A stretch of DNA of 64,000 bases from Poindextera sp035604135 (lineage in GTDB: Bacteria > Pseudomonadota > Alphaproteobacteria > Caulobacterales > Caulobacteraceae). Both the position numbers and the translations under genes were made by a program. Of the stretch, positions 1 to 8,364 are shown piece after piece; position 1 is the first letter of the stretch, and each line of letters starts with the position of its first letter. The DNA lies in NCBI GenBank assembly GCA_035604135.1, contig DATNJB010000006.1, positions 1 to 64,000 on the forward strand. The letters are read 5' to 3'. The notes under the pieces are model-generated. The model was not told where the DNA came from, made no database searches, and worked only from the letters and a program-made list of their open reading frames with translations.

Positions 1-1
1 G

Positions 2-919
2 GCGCTGCAGACGCCAGGCTTGCCGCCAGCGGTCGCCGCCGCCGCCCGGCGGGTTGCAACGCTGGTCACGCCCGTGGACCCGCCGCCGACGGCTGCGACC
101 CTGAAGGCGGCGGCCAGCCAATCCGGCCTGCTGCTCGAAGCAACCATCGTCGCCACGGGCGCGCCGCCGCCCGACGACATGAAGGCGGCTCTGCTGACGC
201 TTCGCCAGACGCTCGCCACCGCAGTCGAAGCCTTGCCAGCCCAAGCAGAGGCAGGCCCCACGGTTCCGGCAGCGCCGGCGCAACAACTTCTTGGAGGGGC
301 GTCAGCGACCAGGGCCGCCGTCGCCCCAGCTCACGCCGAGCCGCCGCCGGCGCCGCCGTACCGCGACGCGCCGTTGCGCGCCCAGCCGCCTGCGACCGCT
401 CGCCTCCCATCCGACGCGCCGCCCGCGACGGTCGTGCGCGCGCTGCTTCAGGACGTGAACGGCGCTCTGGCGCGACAGGTGCTCTACCAGCTCGCATCGC
501 TTCCCGGCGCTCCAGGGCTGGCGGCGCCGGCTCAGGCAGACTCCAGCCAACCGCACTGGATGTTCGAGCTGCCGTTTGCGGCCTTCCAGGGCGCGACGCC
601 AACGCCGTTCGAGATCAGCCGCGACGGCGGGCGCTCGGCGACCGGCGGCGACGACACCGAGCCGACCTGGCGCGCCCGTTTCTCGCTCGACCTTGGGGCG
701 GCGGGGCCAGTGCACGCCCGAGTGAGCCTCGCCGGCGGACGCGTGCGAGTGGGCCTGTGGGCGGAGCAACCGGCGACAGCTGAGGCGCTCGACGCCGAGC
801 GCGGCGCGCTGAGCGCCGATCTCGCGGGACAACAGTTTGAGGCCGCCGTCACGGTGCTTGCGGCTCAGCCGGCGAACCCGGCCGCCGATCCCGGGCGCTT
901 CGTGGACCAGGCGCTGTGA
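2..919 (+). CDS. fliK: FliK-like flagellar hook-length control protein, C-terminal part
   Basis: The reading frame is open from the left edge of the window, so the 5' end is missing. The first in-window start-like codon is a TTG at 20, which is probably internal. The N-terminal two thirds are Ala/Pro-rich and low in complexity, as in FliK proteins. The last 120 residues resemble the FliK C-terminal domain: a Trp-Arg-Ala-Arg-Phe strand, a Leu-Asp-Leu-Gly-Ala-Ala-Gly turn, then alternating Val/Arg strands and an Ala/Leu-rich helix. FliK measures hook length and switches export specificity through FlhB. The next gene overlaps by GTGA and encodes an FlhB-like domain, which supports the call. FliK sequences diverge quickly, so the assignment rests on composition, the domain pattern and the neighbour. 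Confidence 0.62.
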   Translation, partial: ALQTPGLPPAVAAAARRVATLVTPVDPPPTAATLKAAASQSGLLLEATIVATGAPPPDDMKAALLTLRQTLATAVEALPAQAEAGPTVPAAPAQQLLGGASATRAAVAPAHAEPPPAPPYRDAPLRAQPPATARLPSDAPPATVVRALLQDVNGALARQVLYQLASLPGAPGLAAPAQADSSQPHWMFELPFAAFQGATPTPFEISRDGGRSATGGDDTEPTWRARFSLDLGAAGPVHARVSLAGGRVRVGLWAEQPATAEALDAERGALSADLAGQQFEAAVTVLAAQPANPAADPGRFVDQAL

Positions 920-1194
920 GCGACTCCGAGCACAAACCGCTGGCCGTCGCGCTCCGCTATGAGCGGCCCCGTGCTCCGCGCGTGGTGGCGACGGGTCGCG
1001 GAGAGCTCGGCCAGGCGATCATCGACGCCGCCAAGGCGCACGGCGTGCCGCTGGAGCAGAATCCCGAGCTCGCCGAGGCGCTGGCCCAGGTGCCGCTCGA
1101 CGACGAGATCCCGGAAGACCTCTACCGCGCGGTGGCCACCGTCATCGCCTTCGTGCTGAGGACGGTCAAACGGGCGCCCGAACTCGGGCGCTAG
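916..1194 (+). CDS. FhlB-like export apparatus switch protein (EscU/YscU/FlhB C-terminal family)
   Basis: This is a 92-residue protein with a GTG start overlapping the stop of the fliK-like gene. It aligns by eye with the cytoplasmic C-terminal domain of FlhB: the Val-Ala-Leu-Arg-Tyr-Glu strand, the Gly-Arg-Gly-Glu-Leu-Gly-Gln-Ala-Ile-Ile helix, Gly-Val-Pro-Leu-Glu-Gln-Asn-Pro, and the Asp-Asp-Glu-Ile-Pro-Glu-Asp-Leu-Tyr-Arg-Ala-Val segment. It has no membrane segments, and the Asn-Pro-Thr-His self-cleavage motif of full-length FlhB is absent. It is therefore the stand-alone FhlB type, which can stand in for the FlhB C-terminal domain. Coupling to a FliK-like gene suggests the two products act together in hook-to-filament switching; that is inference. 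Confidence 0.75.
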   Translation: MSDSEHKPLAVALRYERPRAPRVVATGRGELGQAIIDAAKAHGVPLEQNPELAEALAQVPLDDEIPEDLYRAVATVIAFVLRTVKRAPELGR

Positions 1195-1940
1195 TCGCGG
1201 TCGCGGGCGGCCATCAGGGTCCATCCGCCGGGCCGCAAGACCTCGATCGGGTTGAACCGGGCCTTGTAGGCCATCTTGACGCTGCCCTGCACCCAATAGC
1301 CAAGGTAGACGTACGGCAGCCCGGCCTGGGCCGCCTGGGCCACGTGGTCGAGGATGATGAACGAGCCAAGGCTGCGGCGCGCCATCTCCGGCGCATAGAA
1401 GCTGTAGACCAGCGACAGGCCGTCGGAGAGCACGTCCACCAGGACGCAGGCGATCAGGTCGCCGGGCCCGCGATCCTTCGAATCCAATCGGTACTCGATC
1501 AGGTGCGTGCGTGCGCTGGTGTCCTCGACCATGGCGACGTAGTCGGCCCAGGTCATGTCGGCCATGCCGCCCTCGGCGTGGCGGGCGAGCAGGTAGCGGC
1601 GCAACAGATCGAACTGCTCCATGGTCGCCTCGGCCTCGACCAGGTTGCGCACGAGGTCGCGGTTGCGCTCGACCACGCGCCGCTCGGAGCGGGAGTAGGG
1701 GTAATCGATGGCCGGGATGCGGGCCGAGACGCAAGCGTCACACCCCTCGCACGCGGGCCGATAGGCGATGTTTTGCGAGCGGCGAAATCCGACCTGGGTC
1801 AACGCGTCGTTGATCGCCGCACCGTCGCCCAACGGCAGGTGGGCGAACACCTTGCGCTCGAAGCGGTCAGGCAGGTACGGGCACGGTGACGGCGCCGTGA
1901 GGAAGAAGCGAAGCTGCCGGGTCGCGAAGTGCTGCGTCAC
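1191..1940 (-). CDS. bpt: aspartate/glutamate leucyltransferase (bacterial arginyltransferase family)
   Basis: The 249-residue product matches the Bpt/Ate family in length and order. Cys20 and the cluster Cys64, Cys67 and Cys70 in Arg-Pro-Ala-Cys-Glu-Gly-Cys-Asp-Ala-Cys fit the conserved N-terminal cysteines. The C-terminal acyltransferase half has Tyr-Leu-Gly-Tyr-Trp and Met-Ala-Tyr-Lys-Ala-Arg-Phe-Asn-Pro. Bpt moves leucine from Leu-tRNA to proteins with N-terminal Asp or Glu and marks them for ClpS/ClpAP (N-degron pathway). The start is a GTG with no clear Shine-Dalgarno sequence. The 3' end overlaps the convergent fhlB-like gene by 4 bases. Confidence 0.9.
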   Translation of the reverse strand: MTQHFATRQLRFFLTAPSPCPYLPDRFERKVFAHLPLGDGAAINDALTQVGFRRSQNIAYRPACEGCDACVSARIPAIDYPYSRSERRVVERNRDLVRNLVEAEATMEQFDLLRRYLLARHAEGGMADMTWADYVAMVEDTSARTHLIEYRLDSKDRGPGDLIACVLVDVLSDGLSLVYSFYAPEMARRSLGSFIILDHVAQAAQAGLPYVYLGYWVQGSVKMAYKARFNPIEVLRPGGWTLMAARDRD

Positions 1941-2033
1941 TGAACGAAGATGATCCCAAACGCTTGAGTCTCAAGGGGCATTAGGACAAAAGCCGGTGAC
2001 CGCCGCAAGGGCGACGTTGCCCAGGTCAAAGTG

Positions 2034-2055
2034 ATCGCGCCGCCGGCGGCGCGAT
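2034..2055. terminator. perfect 22-base palindrome downstream of motB
   Basis: Two 11-base arms (ATCGCGCCGCC and its complement) meet with no spacer, so as RNA this folds into a nine-pair GC stem with a CCGG loop. It lies about 45 bases past the motB stop and before bpt, which is also on the minus strand. A second hairpin at 2062-2078 lies between it and motB. The downstream minus-strand sequence has only a short T run (CACTTTG), so termination is likely but not certain. Confidence 0.45.
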
Positions 2056-2061
2056 AGGGCG

Positions 2062-2078
2062 TTCTCCTTGCAGGAGAA
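2062..2078 (-). terminator. short 7-bp hairpin between motB and the palindrome
   Basis: TTCTCCT and AGGAGAA flank a three-base loop. It is the first of two stacked hairpins behind motB. With no T tract of its own it probably acts, if at all, as mRNA 3'-end protection together with the palindrome at 2034-2055. Confidence 0.3.
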
Positions 2079-2100
2079 GGGGCGGCGGCGGCGAGCGCGC

Positions 2101-3006
2101 CTAGTGGTTGGGCGGCAGGACCGGGTTTTCGCGCAGGAGCACGATGGCGATCCGGCGGTTGCCGGGCAGCGTGGGATCGTCCGGGAAGAGCGGGTCGGAC
2201 GCGGCCTTGCCGGCCACCTGATAGATGCGGTCGGGGTCGACGCCGGCGTCCTGCATGATCTGCCGCGAGGCGTCGGCGCGGGCCGCCGAGAGCTGCCAGT
2301 CGCCGGCCGACTTCGAGCCGTCCGAGTTGGCGCTGGTGTGGCCGGAAATGGTGATCCGGTTCGGCAGCCGCGAGGCGATCTTGGCCACGGCGCGAAGCAG
2401 GATCTGCGCGCGCGGGTTGGGCCTGGCCGAGCCGGGGTCGAACATCGGCCGGCCCTCCTGGTCGACCAGCTGGATGCGCAGGCCCTCCGGCGTCTGGTCG
2501 ATCAGCACCTGCTTTGAGAGCTCGGCCAGCTCGGGCATGTCCTGCATGGCCTGCTTGAGCGACTCCGCAGCGCTCTGCAGAGCCGCATCCTGCCTGGCTT
2601 CCAGCTCGGCCTTCAGCGCCTGGGTGCTGGCCGTATCGAGGTTCGTCGTGCCGACCTTGTTGCTGTTCTGGCCCGAGTTGTCCGCGTTCGGGGGCGCTTC
2701 GGGCGCGAGGTTCTCGATGGTCGAGGCCGATCCGTTCGACTTGGTGCCGGCGTCGCCCAGCGCCGTGCCGGCCAGAATGCCGCCCGAGCCCGAGGTCGAC
2801 TGGCTGACGCTGGCCGGCGCGAAATAGTCGGCGATGCCCCGCTTCTGCTGCGGACTCGTGGTGTTGATCAGCCACATGAGCAGGAAGAAGGCCATCATCG
2901 CCGTCACGAAGTCGGCGTAGGCGACCTTCCAGGCGCCGCCGTGGTGGCCGGCGCCGATCACCTTCTTGATCTTCTTGACCAGGACCGGCCGGTCTGAGAC
3001 CGCCAT
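2101..3006 (-). CDS. motB: flagellar motor stator protein MotB
   Basis: The 301-residue protein has the MotB layout. A basic cytoplasmic N-terminus contains Lys-Lys-Ile-Lys-Lys. One membrane segment (about residues 30-48) carries the proton-binding Asp32 in Tyr-Ala-Asp-Phe-Val-Thr-Ala-Met-Met. A plug/linker rich in Ser and Asn follows, then a periplasmic OmpA-like peptidoglycan-binding domain from about 190, with Ile-Ser-Gly-His-Thr and Leu-Ser-Ala-Ala-Arg-Ala. It anchors the stator to the wall and conducts protons with MotA. No motA lies next to it; separate motA and motB loci are familiar in Caulobacter. An ATG start follows a GAGGT-type ribosome site. Confidence 0.95.
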   Translation of the reverse strand: MAVSDRPVLVKKIKKVIGAGHHGGAWKVAYADFVTAMMAFFLLMWLINTTSPQQKRGIADYFAPASVSQSTSGSGGILAGTALGDAGTKSNGSASTIENLAPEAPPNADNSGQNSNKVGTTNLDTASTQALKAELEARQDAALQSAAESLKQAMQDMPELAELSKQVLIDQTPEGLRIQLVDQEGRPMFDPGSARPNPRAQILLRAVAKIASRLPNRITISGHTSANSDGSKSAGDWQLSAARADASRQIMQDAGVDPDRIYQVAGKAASDPLFPDDPTLPGNRRIAIVLLRENPVLPPNH

Positions 3007-3110
3007 ACCTCACCCCGCCCGCGGAACCGCCGATTCCGACCGGCTGAAACTGCCGGGACAGCGTTAAGATGCGGTTGCCGGGGACGGGCATGGGTCAGGG
3101 AGGGTTAAGC

Positions 3111-3968
3111 ATGAAAGTCGCGTTCATCGGGCTTGGCGTCATGGGGGGACCAATGGCCAGCCACCTGGCGAAAGCCGGCCACGACATGGTCGTTTTCAAC
3201 CGAACGCCGGAGAAGGCGGAATGCTGGGTTCACGCGAACGGGGGCCGGGCGGCGACCAGCGTTGGCGCGGCGGTCGCGGATCGCGAGGCGGTCGCCCTCT
3301 GCGTTGGCAACGACAACGACGTGCGCCAGTGCCTGCGGGAGATCCTTCCCGGGCTGCCGAAGGGCGGGGCGATCATCGACCACACCACGGCATCGGCGAG
3401 GCTCGCGCGGGAGGCGGCGGCGCTGGCGCACGAGCAAGGGCTCTGGTTCGTCGACGCGCCGGTCTCCGGCGGCCAGGCCGGGGCGGAGAACGGGACGCTT
3501 AGCGTCATGGCCGGCGGCGATCCGGAAGCGTTTGCGCTGGCCGAGCCTGTGATGGCCGCCTACGCCAAGGCGATCAAGCGCATCGGCGGGCCGGGCTCCG
3601 GCCAACTCTGCAAGATGGTCAACCAGATCGCCATCGCCGGCGTCGTGCAGGGCCTGGCCGAGGCGACGCACTTCGCGCGCCGCGCCGGACTCGACACCGA
3701 CGCGGTCTACGAGGCCATCTCCAAGGGCGCGGCGCAGTCCTGGCAAATGGACAACCGCTGGAAGACGATCACCGAGGGTAAGTTCGACTTCGGTTTCGCC
3801 GTCGACTGGATGCGCAAGGACTTGGGGCTGGTGCTCGACGAAGCGCGCGCGAACGGCGCCCGCCTCGAGCTGACGGCGTTGGTCGACCAGTTCTACGCCG
3901 AAGTACAAGCCATGGGCGGCCGCCGCTGGGACACCTCCAGCCTGGCGGCCAGGCTGGAGCGCCCTTGA
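3111..3968 (+). CDS. NAD(P)-dependent oxidoreductase, 3-hydroxyisobutyrate dehydrogenase family
   Basis: The 285-residue product has the beta-hydroxyacid dehydrogenase signatures: an N-terminal Rossmann motif Gly-Leu-Gly-Val-Met-Gly-Gly-Pro-Met, the substrate loop Asp-Ala-Pro-Val-Ser-Gly-Gly, and the catalytic Lys in Gly-Ser-Gly-Gln-Leu-Cys-Lys-Met-Val-Asn. The ATG at 3111 is preferred over an in-frame upstream ATG at 3069 because GGGAGG lies just ahead and the Rossmann strand starts there. A second family member, likely the valine-pathway enzyme, is at 9119. This copy is away from those genes, so its substrate is open; glyoxylate or succinic semialdehyde reduction are alternatives. Confidence 0.85.
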   Translation: MKVAFIGLGVMGGPMASHLAKAGHDMVVFNRTPEKAECWVHANGGRAATSVGAAVADREAVALCVGNDNDVRQCLREILPGLPKGGAIIDHTTASARLAREAAALAHEQGLWFVDAPVSGGQAGAENGTLSVMAGGDPEAFALAEPVMAAYAKAIKRIGGPGSGQLCKMVNQIAIAGVVQGLAEATHFARRAGLDTDAVYEAISKGAAQSWQMDNRWKTITEGKFDFGFAVDWMRKDLGLVLDEARANGARLELTALVDQFYAEVQAMGGRRWDTSSLAARLERP

Positions 3969-4483
3969 TGCCAAGACTGCTTCCTGCCGTCCTGGCCATC
4001 GCGACGCTGGCTCAGGCGGCGCAGGCCCAGACCGTCGCCTGCGACCTGAAGCTCAACGTCATCGACCAGGACCCGGCGGGGTTGAACGTGCGTTCGTCGC
4101 CCGGCGGCGCGATCGTGGCGGCGCTGAAAGCGCCGGGCGAGTGGGTCGAGGTTCACGTCATCGGCCAAAGCGGCGCCTGGGCGCAGATAGACGGGGCTAC
4201 GCTCTATACCGAGGACAACGCCGGCGGCTCGCCGCTTTACCAGGGCCGGGGCTGGGTCGCCTTCGGCAAGCTGGGCTTCGAGGAGTTCGACGAGCACGTG
4301 CGCATCTTCGCCGCGCCGAGCGAAGACTCGCGCATCCTGCTAAAGCTCCACACGCCCGATGGGACCAAGCAGCCGAAAGCCGACGTGCTGGGCTGTTCGG
4401 GCGACTACCTCCGCGTCCGCATCGGCGCCGTCGTCGGCTGGACCCGCGACTACTGCGACAACCAGTTCACGACGTGCGTCTGA
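3968..4483 (+). CDS. exported SH3-like domain protein
   Basis: The ATG shares its A with the stop codon of the preceding dehydrogenase, so the two are translationally coupled. The 171-residue product begins with a signal peptide ending Ala-Gln-Ala (about residue 18). A bacterial SH3-like region follows (Leu-Asn-Val-Arg-Ser-Ser-Pro-Gly-Gly). A second beta-rich half ends with a Cys pair (Asp-Tyr-Cys-Asp and a terminal Thr-Cys-Val). It is probably periplasmic. SH3b domains often bind peptidoglycan or protein partners; nothing here shows catalysis. Confidence 0.65.
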   Translation: MPRLLPAVLAIATLAQAAQAQTVACDLKLNVIDQDPAGLNVRSSPGGAIVAALKAPGEWVEVHVIGQSGAWAQIDGATLYTEDNAGGSPLYQGRGWVAFGKLGFEEFDEHVRIFAAPSEDSRILLKLHTPDGTKQPKADVLGCSGDYLRVRIGAVVGWTRDYCDNQFTTCV

Positions 4484-4491
4484 CGCGGCGT

Positions 4492-5511
4492 TTAGGCGGC
4501 CAGCATCTCCGCCGCGCGTGGCGCGAAGTAGGTAATGACGCCGGCGCAGCCGGCGCGTTTGAAGGCGGTGAGGCTCTCCAGGATCGCCCGCTCCTCCTCG
4601 AGCCAGCCGTTCTGGGCGGCGGCCATCAGCATGGCGTATTCGCCTGAGACCTGGAACGCGAAGGTGGGCATGGCGAACGCCTCGACCACGCGGCGGACGA
4701 TGTCCAGGTAGGGCATGCCGGGCTTGACCATGACCATGTCGGCCCCCTCGGCGATGTCGAGCGCGACCTCGCGCAGCGCCTCGTCGGAATTGCCCGGGTC
4801 CATCTGGTAGGTCTTCTTGTCCGGCGGGTTGTCGACCGAGCCCGCGCCCAACTTCCCCGAGCCGATAGCCTCCCGATACGGTCCATAGAAGGCCGATGCG
4901 TACTTCGCGGCATAGGACATGATCATCACGTCCTCGCGGCCAGAGTGCTCCAACGCCTTGCGCAGCGCGCCGACGCGCCCGTCCATCATGTCTGAGGGGG
5001 CCAGGATGTCGCAGCCGGCCAGCGCCTGCATCATGCCCTGTTCGACCAGCCGCTCGATTGTGGCGTCGTTCAGGATGCGCCCGCCGGCGACCACGCCGTC
5101 ATGGCCATGGTCGGTGAAGGGATCGAGCGCCACGTCGCACATGATCCCGACCTCAGGCGCGGCGTCCTTCATCGCCTTCACCGCGCTGGCGACCAGACCG
5201 TCCGGATCGTTGGCCGCCGAGCCCTCGGCGTCCTTCTTCGCCCCGTCGATGTGCGGGAAGACGGCGATCGCCGGAATGCCGAGGTCGCGGGCCCGGAGGG
5301 CTGCGTTCGCCGCTTCCTTCACAGACAGCCGCTCTACCCCCGGCATAGCGGCGACGGGGATGCGCGCCTCGCGCCCGTCGTGCACGACCAGCGCCCAGAT
5401 CAGGTCGCTCGGCGTGACTGCGCTTTCGCGCACCAGGCGGCGGATCCAGTCGGCCTGGCGCAGGCGGCGCAGCCGAAGGGCAGGGTAGGGGGCGAGCGGC
5501 GCTCTGGTCAT
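4492..5511 (-). CDS. hemB: delta-aminolevulinic acid dehydratase (porphobilinogen synthase)
   Basis: The 339-residue enzyme condenses two 5-aminolevulinate molecules into porphobilinogen, the second haem step in this C4-pathway organism. Both active-site lysines are visible, in Ser-Tyr-Ala-Ala-Lys-Tyr-Ala-Ser and Met-Val-Lys-Pro-Gly-Met-Pro-Tyr. The metal loop reads Cys-Asp-Val-Ala-Leu-Asp-Pro-Phe-Thr-Asp-His-Gly-His-Asp, so the three-Cys zinc site is missing and the enzyme should be of the magnesium-using type. The frame stays open for nearly 600 bases upstream; the ATG at 5511 is chosen because homologues start with this Pro-Ala-Leu-Arg-Leu-Arg-Arg-Leu-Arg region. It lies 20 bases behind the DUF4870-like gene and probably shares its transcript. 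Confidence 0.95.
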   Translation of the reverse strand: MTRAPLAPYPALRLRRLRQADWIRRLVRESAVTPSDLIWALVVHDGREARIPVAAMPGVERLSVKEAANAALRARDLGIPAIAVFPHIDGAKKDAEGSAANDPDGLVASAVKAMKDAAPEVGIMCDVALDPFTDHGHDGVVAGGRILNDATIERLVEQGMMQALAGCDILAPSDMMDGRVGALRKALEHSGREDVMIMSYAAKYASAFYGPYREAIGSGKLGAGSVDNPPDKKTYQMDPGNSDEALREVALDIAEGADMVMVKPGMPYLDIVRRVVEAFAMPTFAFQVSGEYAMLMAAAQNGWLEEERAILESLTAFKRAGCAGVITYFAPRAAEMLAA

Positions 5512-5531
5512 CGAACCCGTTGGCTTTGGCG

Positions 5532-6011
5532 TCAGGCCGCGCTCGTCTGACGCATCGCGTGACGCGTCGCAAGCAGGACGAAGCCGTAGGCCGAGGTCAC
5601 GATCAGCCATACGCCGGTCAGCACCGCGAACAGGGCGGCCGCGGCCGCGAGCAGCATCATCAGCCCGACATGCGACTGGGTGAAGAGCGCCGTGTCCAGG
5701 CTGTCCCAGCGGCCCTCGACCGCGCCGCGGATGACTTCGCCGAGCAGGATCAGGATCGCGCCCAGGCCGCAAAGCGCCGCGATGGTCGTCAGCACGACCC
5801 CGACCCAGAAGACGAAGATCTGGAACGAGAAATGGCTGCGCACGGCCGGATCGCCGTGCTGGCGGCGGGCGTAGGCGATTGCGACCGCGACCAGAGCCGG
5901 CGCGCCGGCGAAAAACACCGCGAAGAACAACAGTCCGTAGGCCACGAGCGCCAGGTTCCGATCGACGTCGCCGGAATGGTGCGCGCCCGCGAAGTCGGAT
6001 GCGGCGCTCAT
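5532..6011 (-). CDS. DUF4870-like integral membrane protein
   Basis: The 159-residue protein has four probable membrane helices (about residues 20-45, 65-90, 112-135 and 138-155). A central Ser-His-Phe-Ser-Phe-Gln-Ile stretch is typical of the DUF4870/Tic20-like group of small membrane proteins. The ATG at 6011 has a GGAGGG ribosome site. A TTG two codons upstream would leave too little spacing. It is the first gene of a likely two-gene unit with hemB. Function is unknown. Confidence 0.75.
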   Translation of the reverse strand: MSAASDFAGAHHSGDVDRNLALVAYGLLFFAVFFAGAPALVAVAIAYARRQHGDPAVRSHFSFQIFVFWVGVVLTTIAALCGLGAILILLGEVIRGAVEGRWDSLDTALFTQSHVGLMMLLAAAAALFAVLTGVWLIVTSAYGFVLLATRHAMRQTSAA

Positions 6012-6129
6012 CGCCAACCCTCCAAACGGCGCCGCGGACGCCAGAGCGCGTCTGCAGACGGCCAGATTGACAGAGGTTGCCCCCTTGGGGCCAGTTCCTC
6101 AACCTTCATCTGAAGCCCAAGGTCCGTGG

Positions 6130-7269
6130 ATGGACTTCGCCCTTACCGATGACCAGCGCGCGATCGAGGCCGCCGCCATCGCGTTTGCGGCCGCCGAATT
6201 CGCCCCGCACTCGGCCGAATGGGACGAGGGCGAGGTGTTTCCGGTCGACGCCATGCGTGCGGCGGCGGCATTGGGCTTTGCCGCCATCGTCATCGATCCC
6301 GAGCTGGGCGGCGCAGGGCTCGGCCGGCTCGAGGCCGCAATCATCTTCGAGGCGCTGGCGCACGGGGATGTCTCGACCGCGGCCTTCCTCTCCATCCACA
6401 ACATGGCCAGCTGGATGATCGATCGCTTCGGCGAAGATGCGCTCAGGCGGCGGTTCTTGCCCAAGCTGGCGAGCATGGAGTTGATCGCTTCCTACTGCCT
6501 GACAGAGCCGGGCTCGGGCTCCGATGCTGCGGCCTTGCGCACCACCGCCAGGCGCGAGGGCGAGCACTATGTGCTTGACGGGGCGAAAGCCTTCATCTCC
6601 GGCGCCGGCGTCTCCGACCTCTACGTTGTCATGGTCCGCACCGGCGAGGCCGGCCCGCGCGGCGTTTCGGCTCTGGTGGTCGAGAAGGAAACCCCCGGCC
6701 TTTCGTTCGGCGCGCCGGAGCGCAAGATGGGCTGGCGCAGCCAGCCGACCGCGATCGTGAACTTCGACCGAGCGCGCGTGCCGGTCGCCAACCGCATCGG
6801 CGCCGAGGGGGACGGCTTCCGCTTCGCGATGTCGGGACTGGACGGCGGACGGCTCAACATCGCCGCCTGCTCGCTGGGCGGGGCGTCGCTGGCGCTGGCA
6901 GCGGCCAAGTCGCACCTGGAGACGCGCCATCAGTTCGGCCGGCCGCTGAAGGAGTTCCAGGCGCTGCAGTTCCGCCTGGCCGACATGGCGACGGAGCTGG
7001 AAGCCGCGCGGCTGATGGTCCGCCGCGCCGCCGCGGCGCTGGACGGCGGCGCGCCCGACGCGACCAAGCTCTGCGCCATGGCCAAGCGCTTCGCCACCGA
7101 CGCGGGCTTCGAGGTCGCCAACCAGGCGCTGCAGCTGCACGGCGGCTACGGCTACCTGAAGGACTATCCGCTGGAGCGGATCGTGAGAGACCTGCGCGTC
7201 CACCAAATCCTGGAAGGCACGAACGAGATCATGCGTGTCATCATCGCCCGCGAGATGTTCCGCCAGTGA
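6130..7269 (+). CDS. acyl-CoA dehydrogenase, probably isobutyryl-CoA dehydrogenase
   Basis: The 379-residue flavoprotein has the acyl-CoA dehydrogenase order: a helical N-terminal domain (Phe-Ala-Leu-Thr-Asp-Asp-Gln), the FAD/substrate segment Tyr-Cys-Leu-Thr-Glu-Pro-Gly-Ser-Gly-Ser-Asp, and the C-terminal helices. These end in Gly-Gly-Tyr-Gly-Tyr and Gln-Ile-Leu-Glu-Gly-Thr-Asn-Glu-Ile-Met-Arg, with the catalytic-type Glu. The ATG at 6130 is chosen because the family fold begins there; the extra 21 in-frame codons upstream look unrelated. The GTGA overlap with a 3-hydroxyisobutyryl-CoA hydrolase and the nearby mmsB point to isobutyryl-CoA in valine breakdown. Substrate is inferred from context. 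Confidence 0.9.
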   Translation: MDFALTDDQRAIEAAAIAFAAAEFAPHSAEWDEGEVFPVDAMRAAAALGFAAIVIDPELGGAGLGRLEAAIIFEALAHGDVSTAAFLSIHNMASWMIDRFGEDALRRRFLPKLASMELIASYCLTEPGSGSDAAALRTTARREGEHYVLDGAKAFISGAGVSDLYVVMVRTGEAGPRGVSALVVEKETPGLSFGAPERKMGWRSQPTAIVNFDRARVPVANRIGAEGDGFRFAMSGLDGGRLNIAACSLGGASLALAAAKSHLETRHQFGRPLKEFQALQFRLADMATELEAARLMVRRAAAALDGGAPDATKLCAMAKRFATDAGFEVANQALQLHGGYGYLKDYPLERIVRDLRVHQILEGTNEIMRVIIAREMFRQ

Positions 7270-8306
7270 GCGCAGAGCCCGAAGTCATCACCCGAGCGCA
7301 AGCCGGGGTCGGGCGGGTGACCTTGAACCGGCCAGCGGCGCTGAACGCCCTCACCACCGGCATGTGCGAGGCGATGATCAGGGCCCTCCTGGCCTGGCGC
7401 GCCGATCCCGCGGTTCGGCTGGTCGTCATCGACCACGCCGGCGAGCGCGGCTTCTGCGCCGGCGGCGACATCCGCATGCTGGCCGAGAGCGGCGCCGGCG
7501 ACGGCGCGGCGGCGCGCCGGTTCTTCTTCACCGAGTATCGGCTGAACGAGCTCCTGTTCCGCTACGAAAAGCCGGTGGTCGCGATCATGGACGGCGTGAC
7601 CATGGGGGGCGGGGTTGGGCTCTCCATGCCCGCGCGTTATCGCGTCGCGACCGAGCGGACGAGCTTCGCCATGCCCGAGACGGGCATCGGCCTCTTCCCC
7701 GACGTCGGCGGCGGCTGGCACCTGTCGCGTCTGCCGGGGCAGGCGGGTATGTGGCTCGCGCTCACCGGCGCGCGCATCCGCGGCGCCGACTGCCTCGCGC
7801 TCGGCATCGCGACGGACTTCGTCGAGAGCACCAAGCTGGATGCCCTCAAGACCACGACCGACCCCGAGACCGTGCTCACCGAGCTTGAGTCCGATCCCGG
7901 ACCAGCGCCGATCGCCGCGCGTCGCGAGGATATCGATCGGCTGTTTTCCGGCGACAGCGTCGAGGCGATCTTCGCCGCGCTGGGCGCCGATCCTTCCGAA
8001 TGGGCGAAGGCGCAGCTGGAGACACTTCAGACCAAGTCGCCGCAAACGCTGAAGGTGGCGTTCCGGCAGCTGCGCGGGGGCGCGCACGCAGCCAGCTTCG
8101 CCGATGAGATGGGCGTCGAGTACCGCATCGGCGCCCGGGTCGTGCAACGGCATGACTTCCTCGAAGGGGTGCGCGCGGTGATCGTGGAGAAGGACAACGC
8201 GCCCAACTGGTCGCCCGCGAACCTGGAAGAGGTGACGCCCGCCATCCTCGAGGCGATCTTCGCGCCCTTGCCGGCGAGCGAGGAATGGACGCCGCTTCCC
8301 GATTGA
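7266..8306 (+). CDS. 3-hydroxyisobutyryl-CoA hydrolase (crotonase superfamily)
   Basis: The 346-residue length fits HIBCH-type hydrolases rather than ~260-residue enoyl-CoA hydratases. The oxyanion-hole segments are Gly-Phe-Cys-Ala-Gly-Gly-Asp-Ile-Arg and Met-Gly-Gly-Gly-Val-Gly-Leu. The hydrolase-type motif Met-Pro-Glu-Thr-Gly-Ile-Gly-Leu-Phe-Pro-Asp-Val-Gly-Gly contains the family's Glu and Asp. It releases 3-hydroxyisobutyrate, which MmsB then oxidises. The GTG start overlaps the stop of the acyl-CoA dehydrogenase gene. Confidence 0.9.
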   Translation: MSAEPEVITRAQAGVGRVTLNRPAALNALTTGMCEAMIRALLAWRADPAVRLVVIDHAGERGFCAGGDIRMLAESGAGDGAAARRFFFTEYRLNELLFRYEKPVVAIMDGVTMGGGVGLSMPARYRVATERTSFAMPETGIGLFPDVGGGWHLSRLPGQAGMWLALTGARIRGADCLALGIATDFVESTKLDALKTTTDPETVLTELESDPGPAPIAARREDIDRLFSGDSVEAIFAALGADPSEWAKAQLETLQTKSPQTLKVAFRQLRGGAHAASFADEMGVEYRIGARVVQRHDFLEGVRAVIVEKDNAPNWSPANLEEVTPAILEAIFAPLPASEEWTPLPD

Positions 8307-8364
8307 ATCGGCCGGGCGGGCGCCTACTTCTGCTAGGCTTGAGGGAAGCCCTGGGAGGACGATC

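Noticed and set aside
865..1734. Long minus-strand frame at the left end
   Set aside because: Arg/Gly/Pro-rich shadow of fhlB-like and bpt genes, typical of GC-rich DNA.
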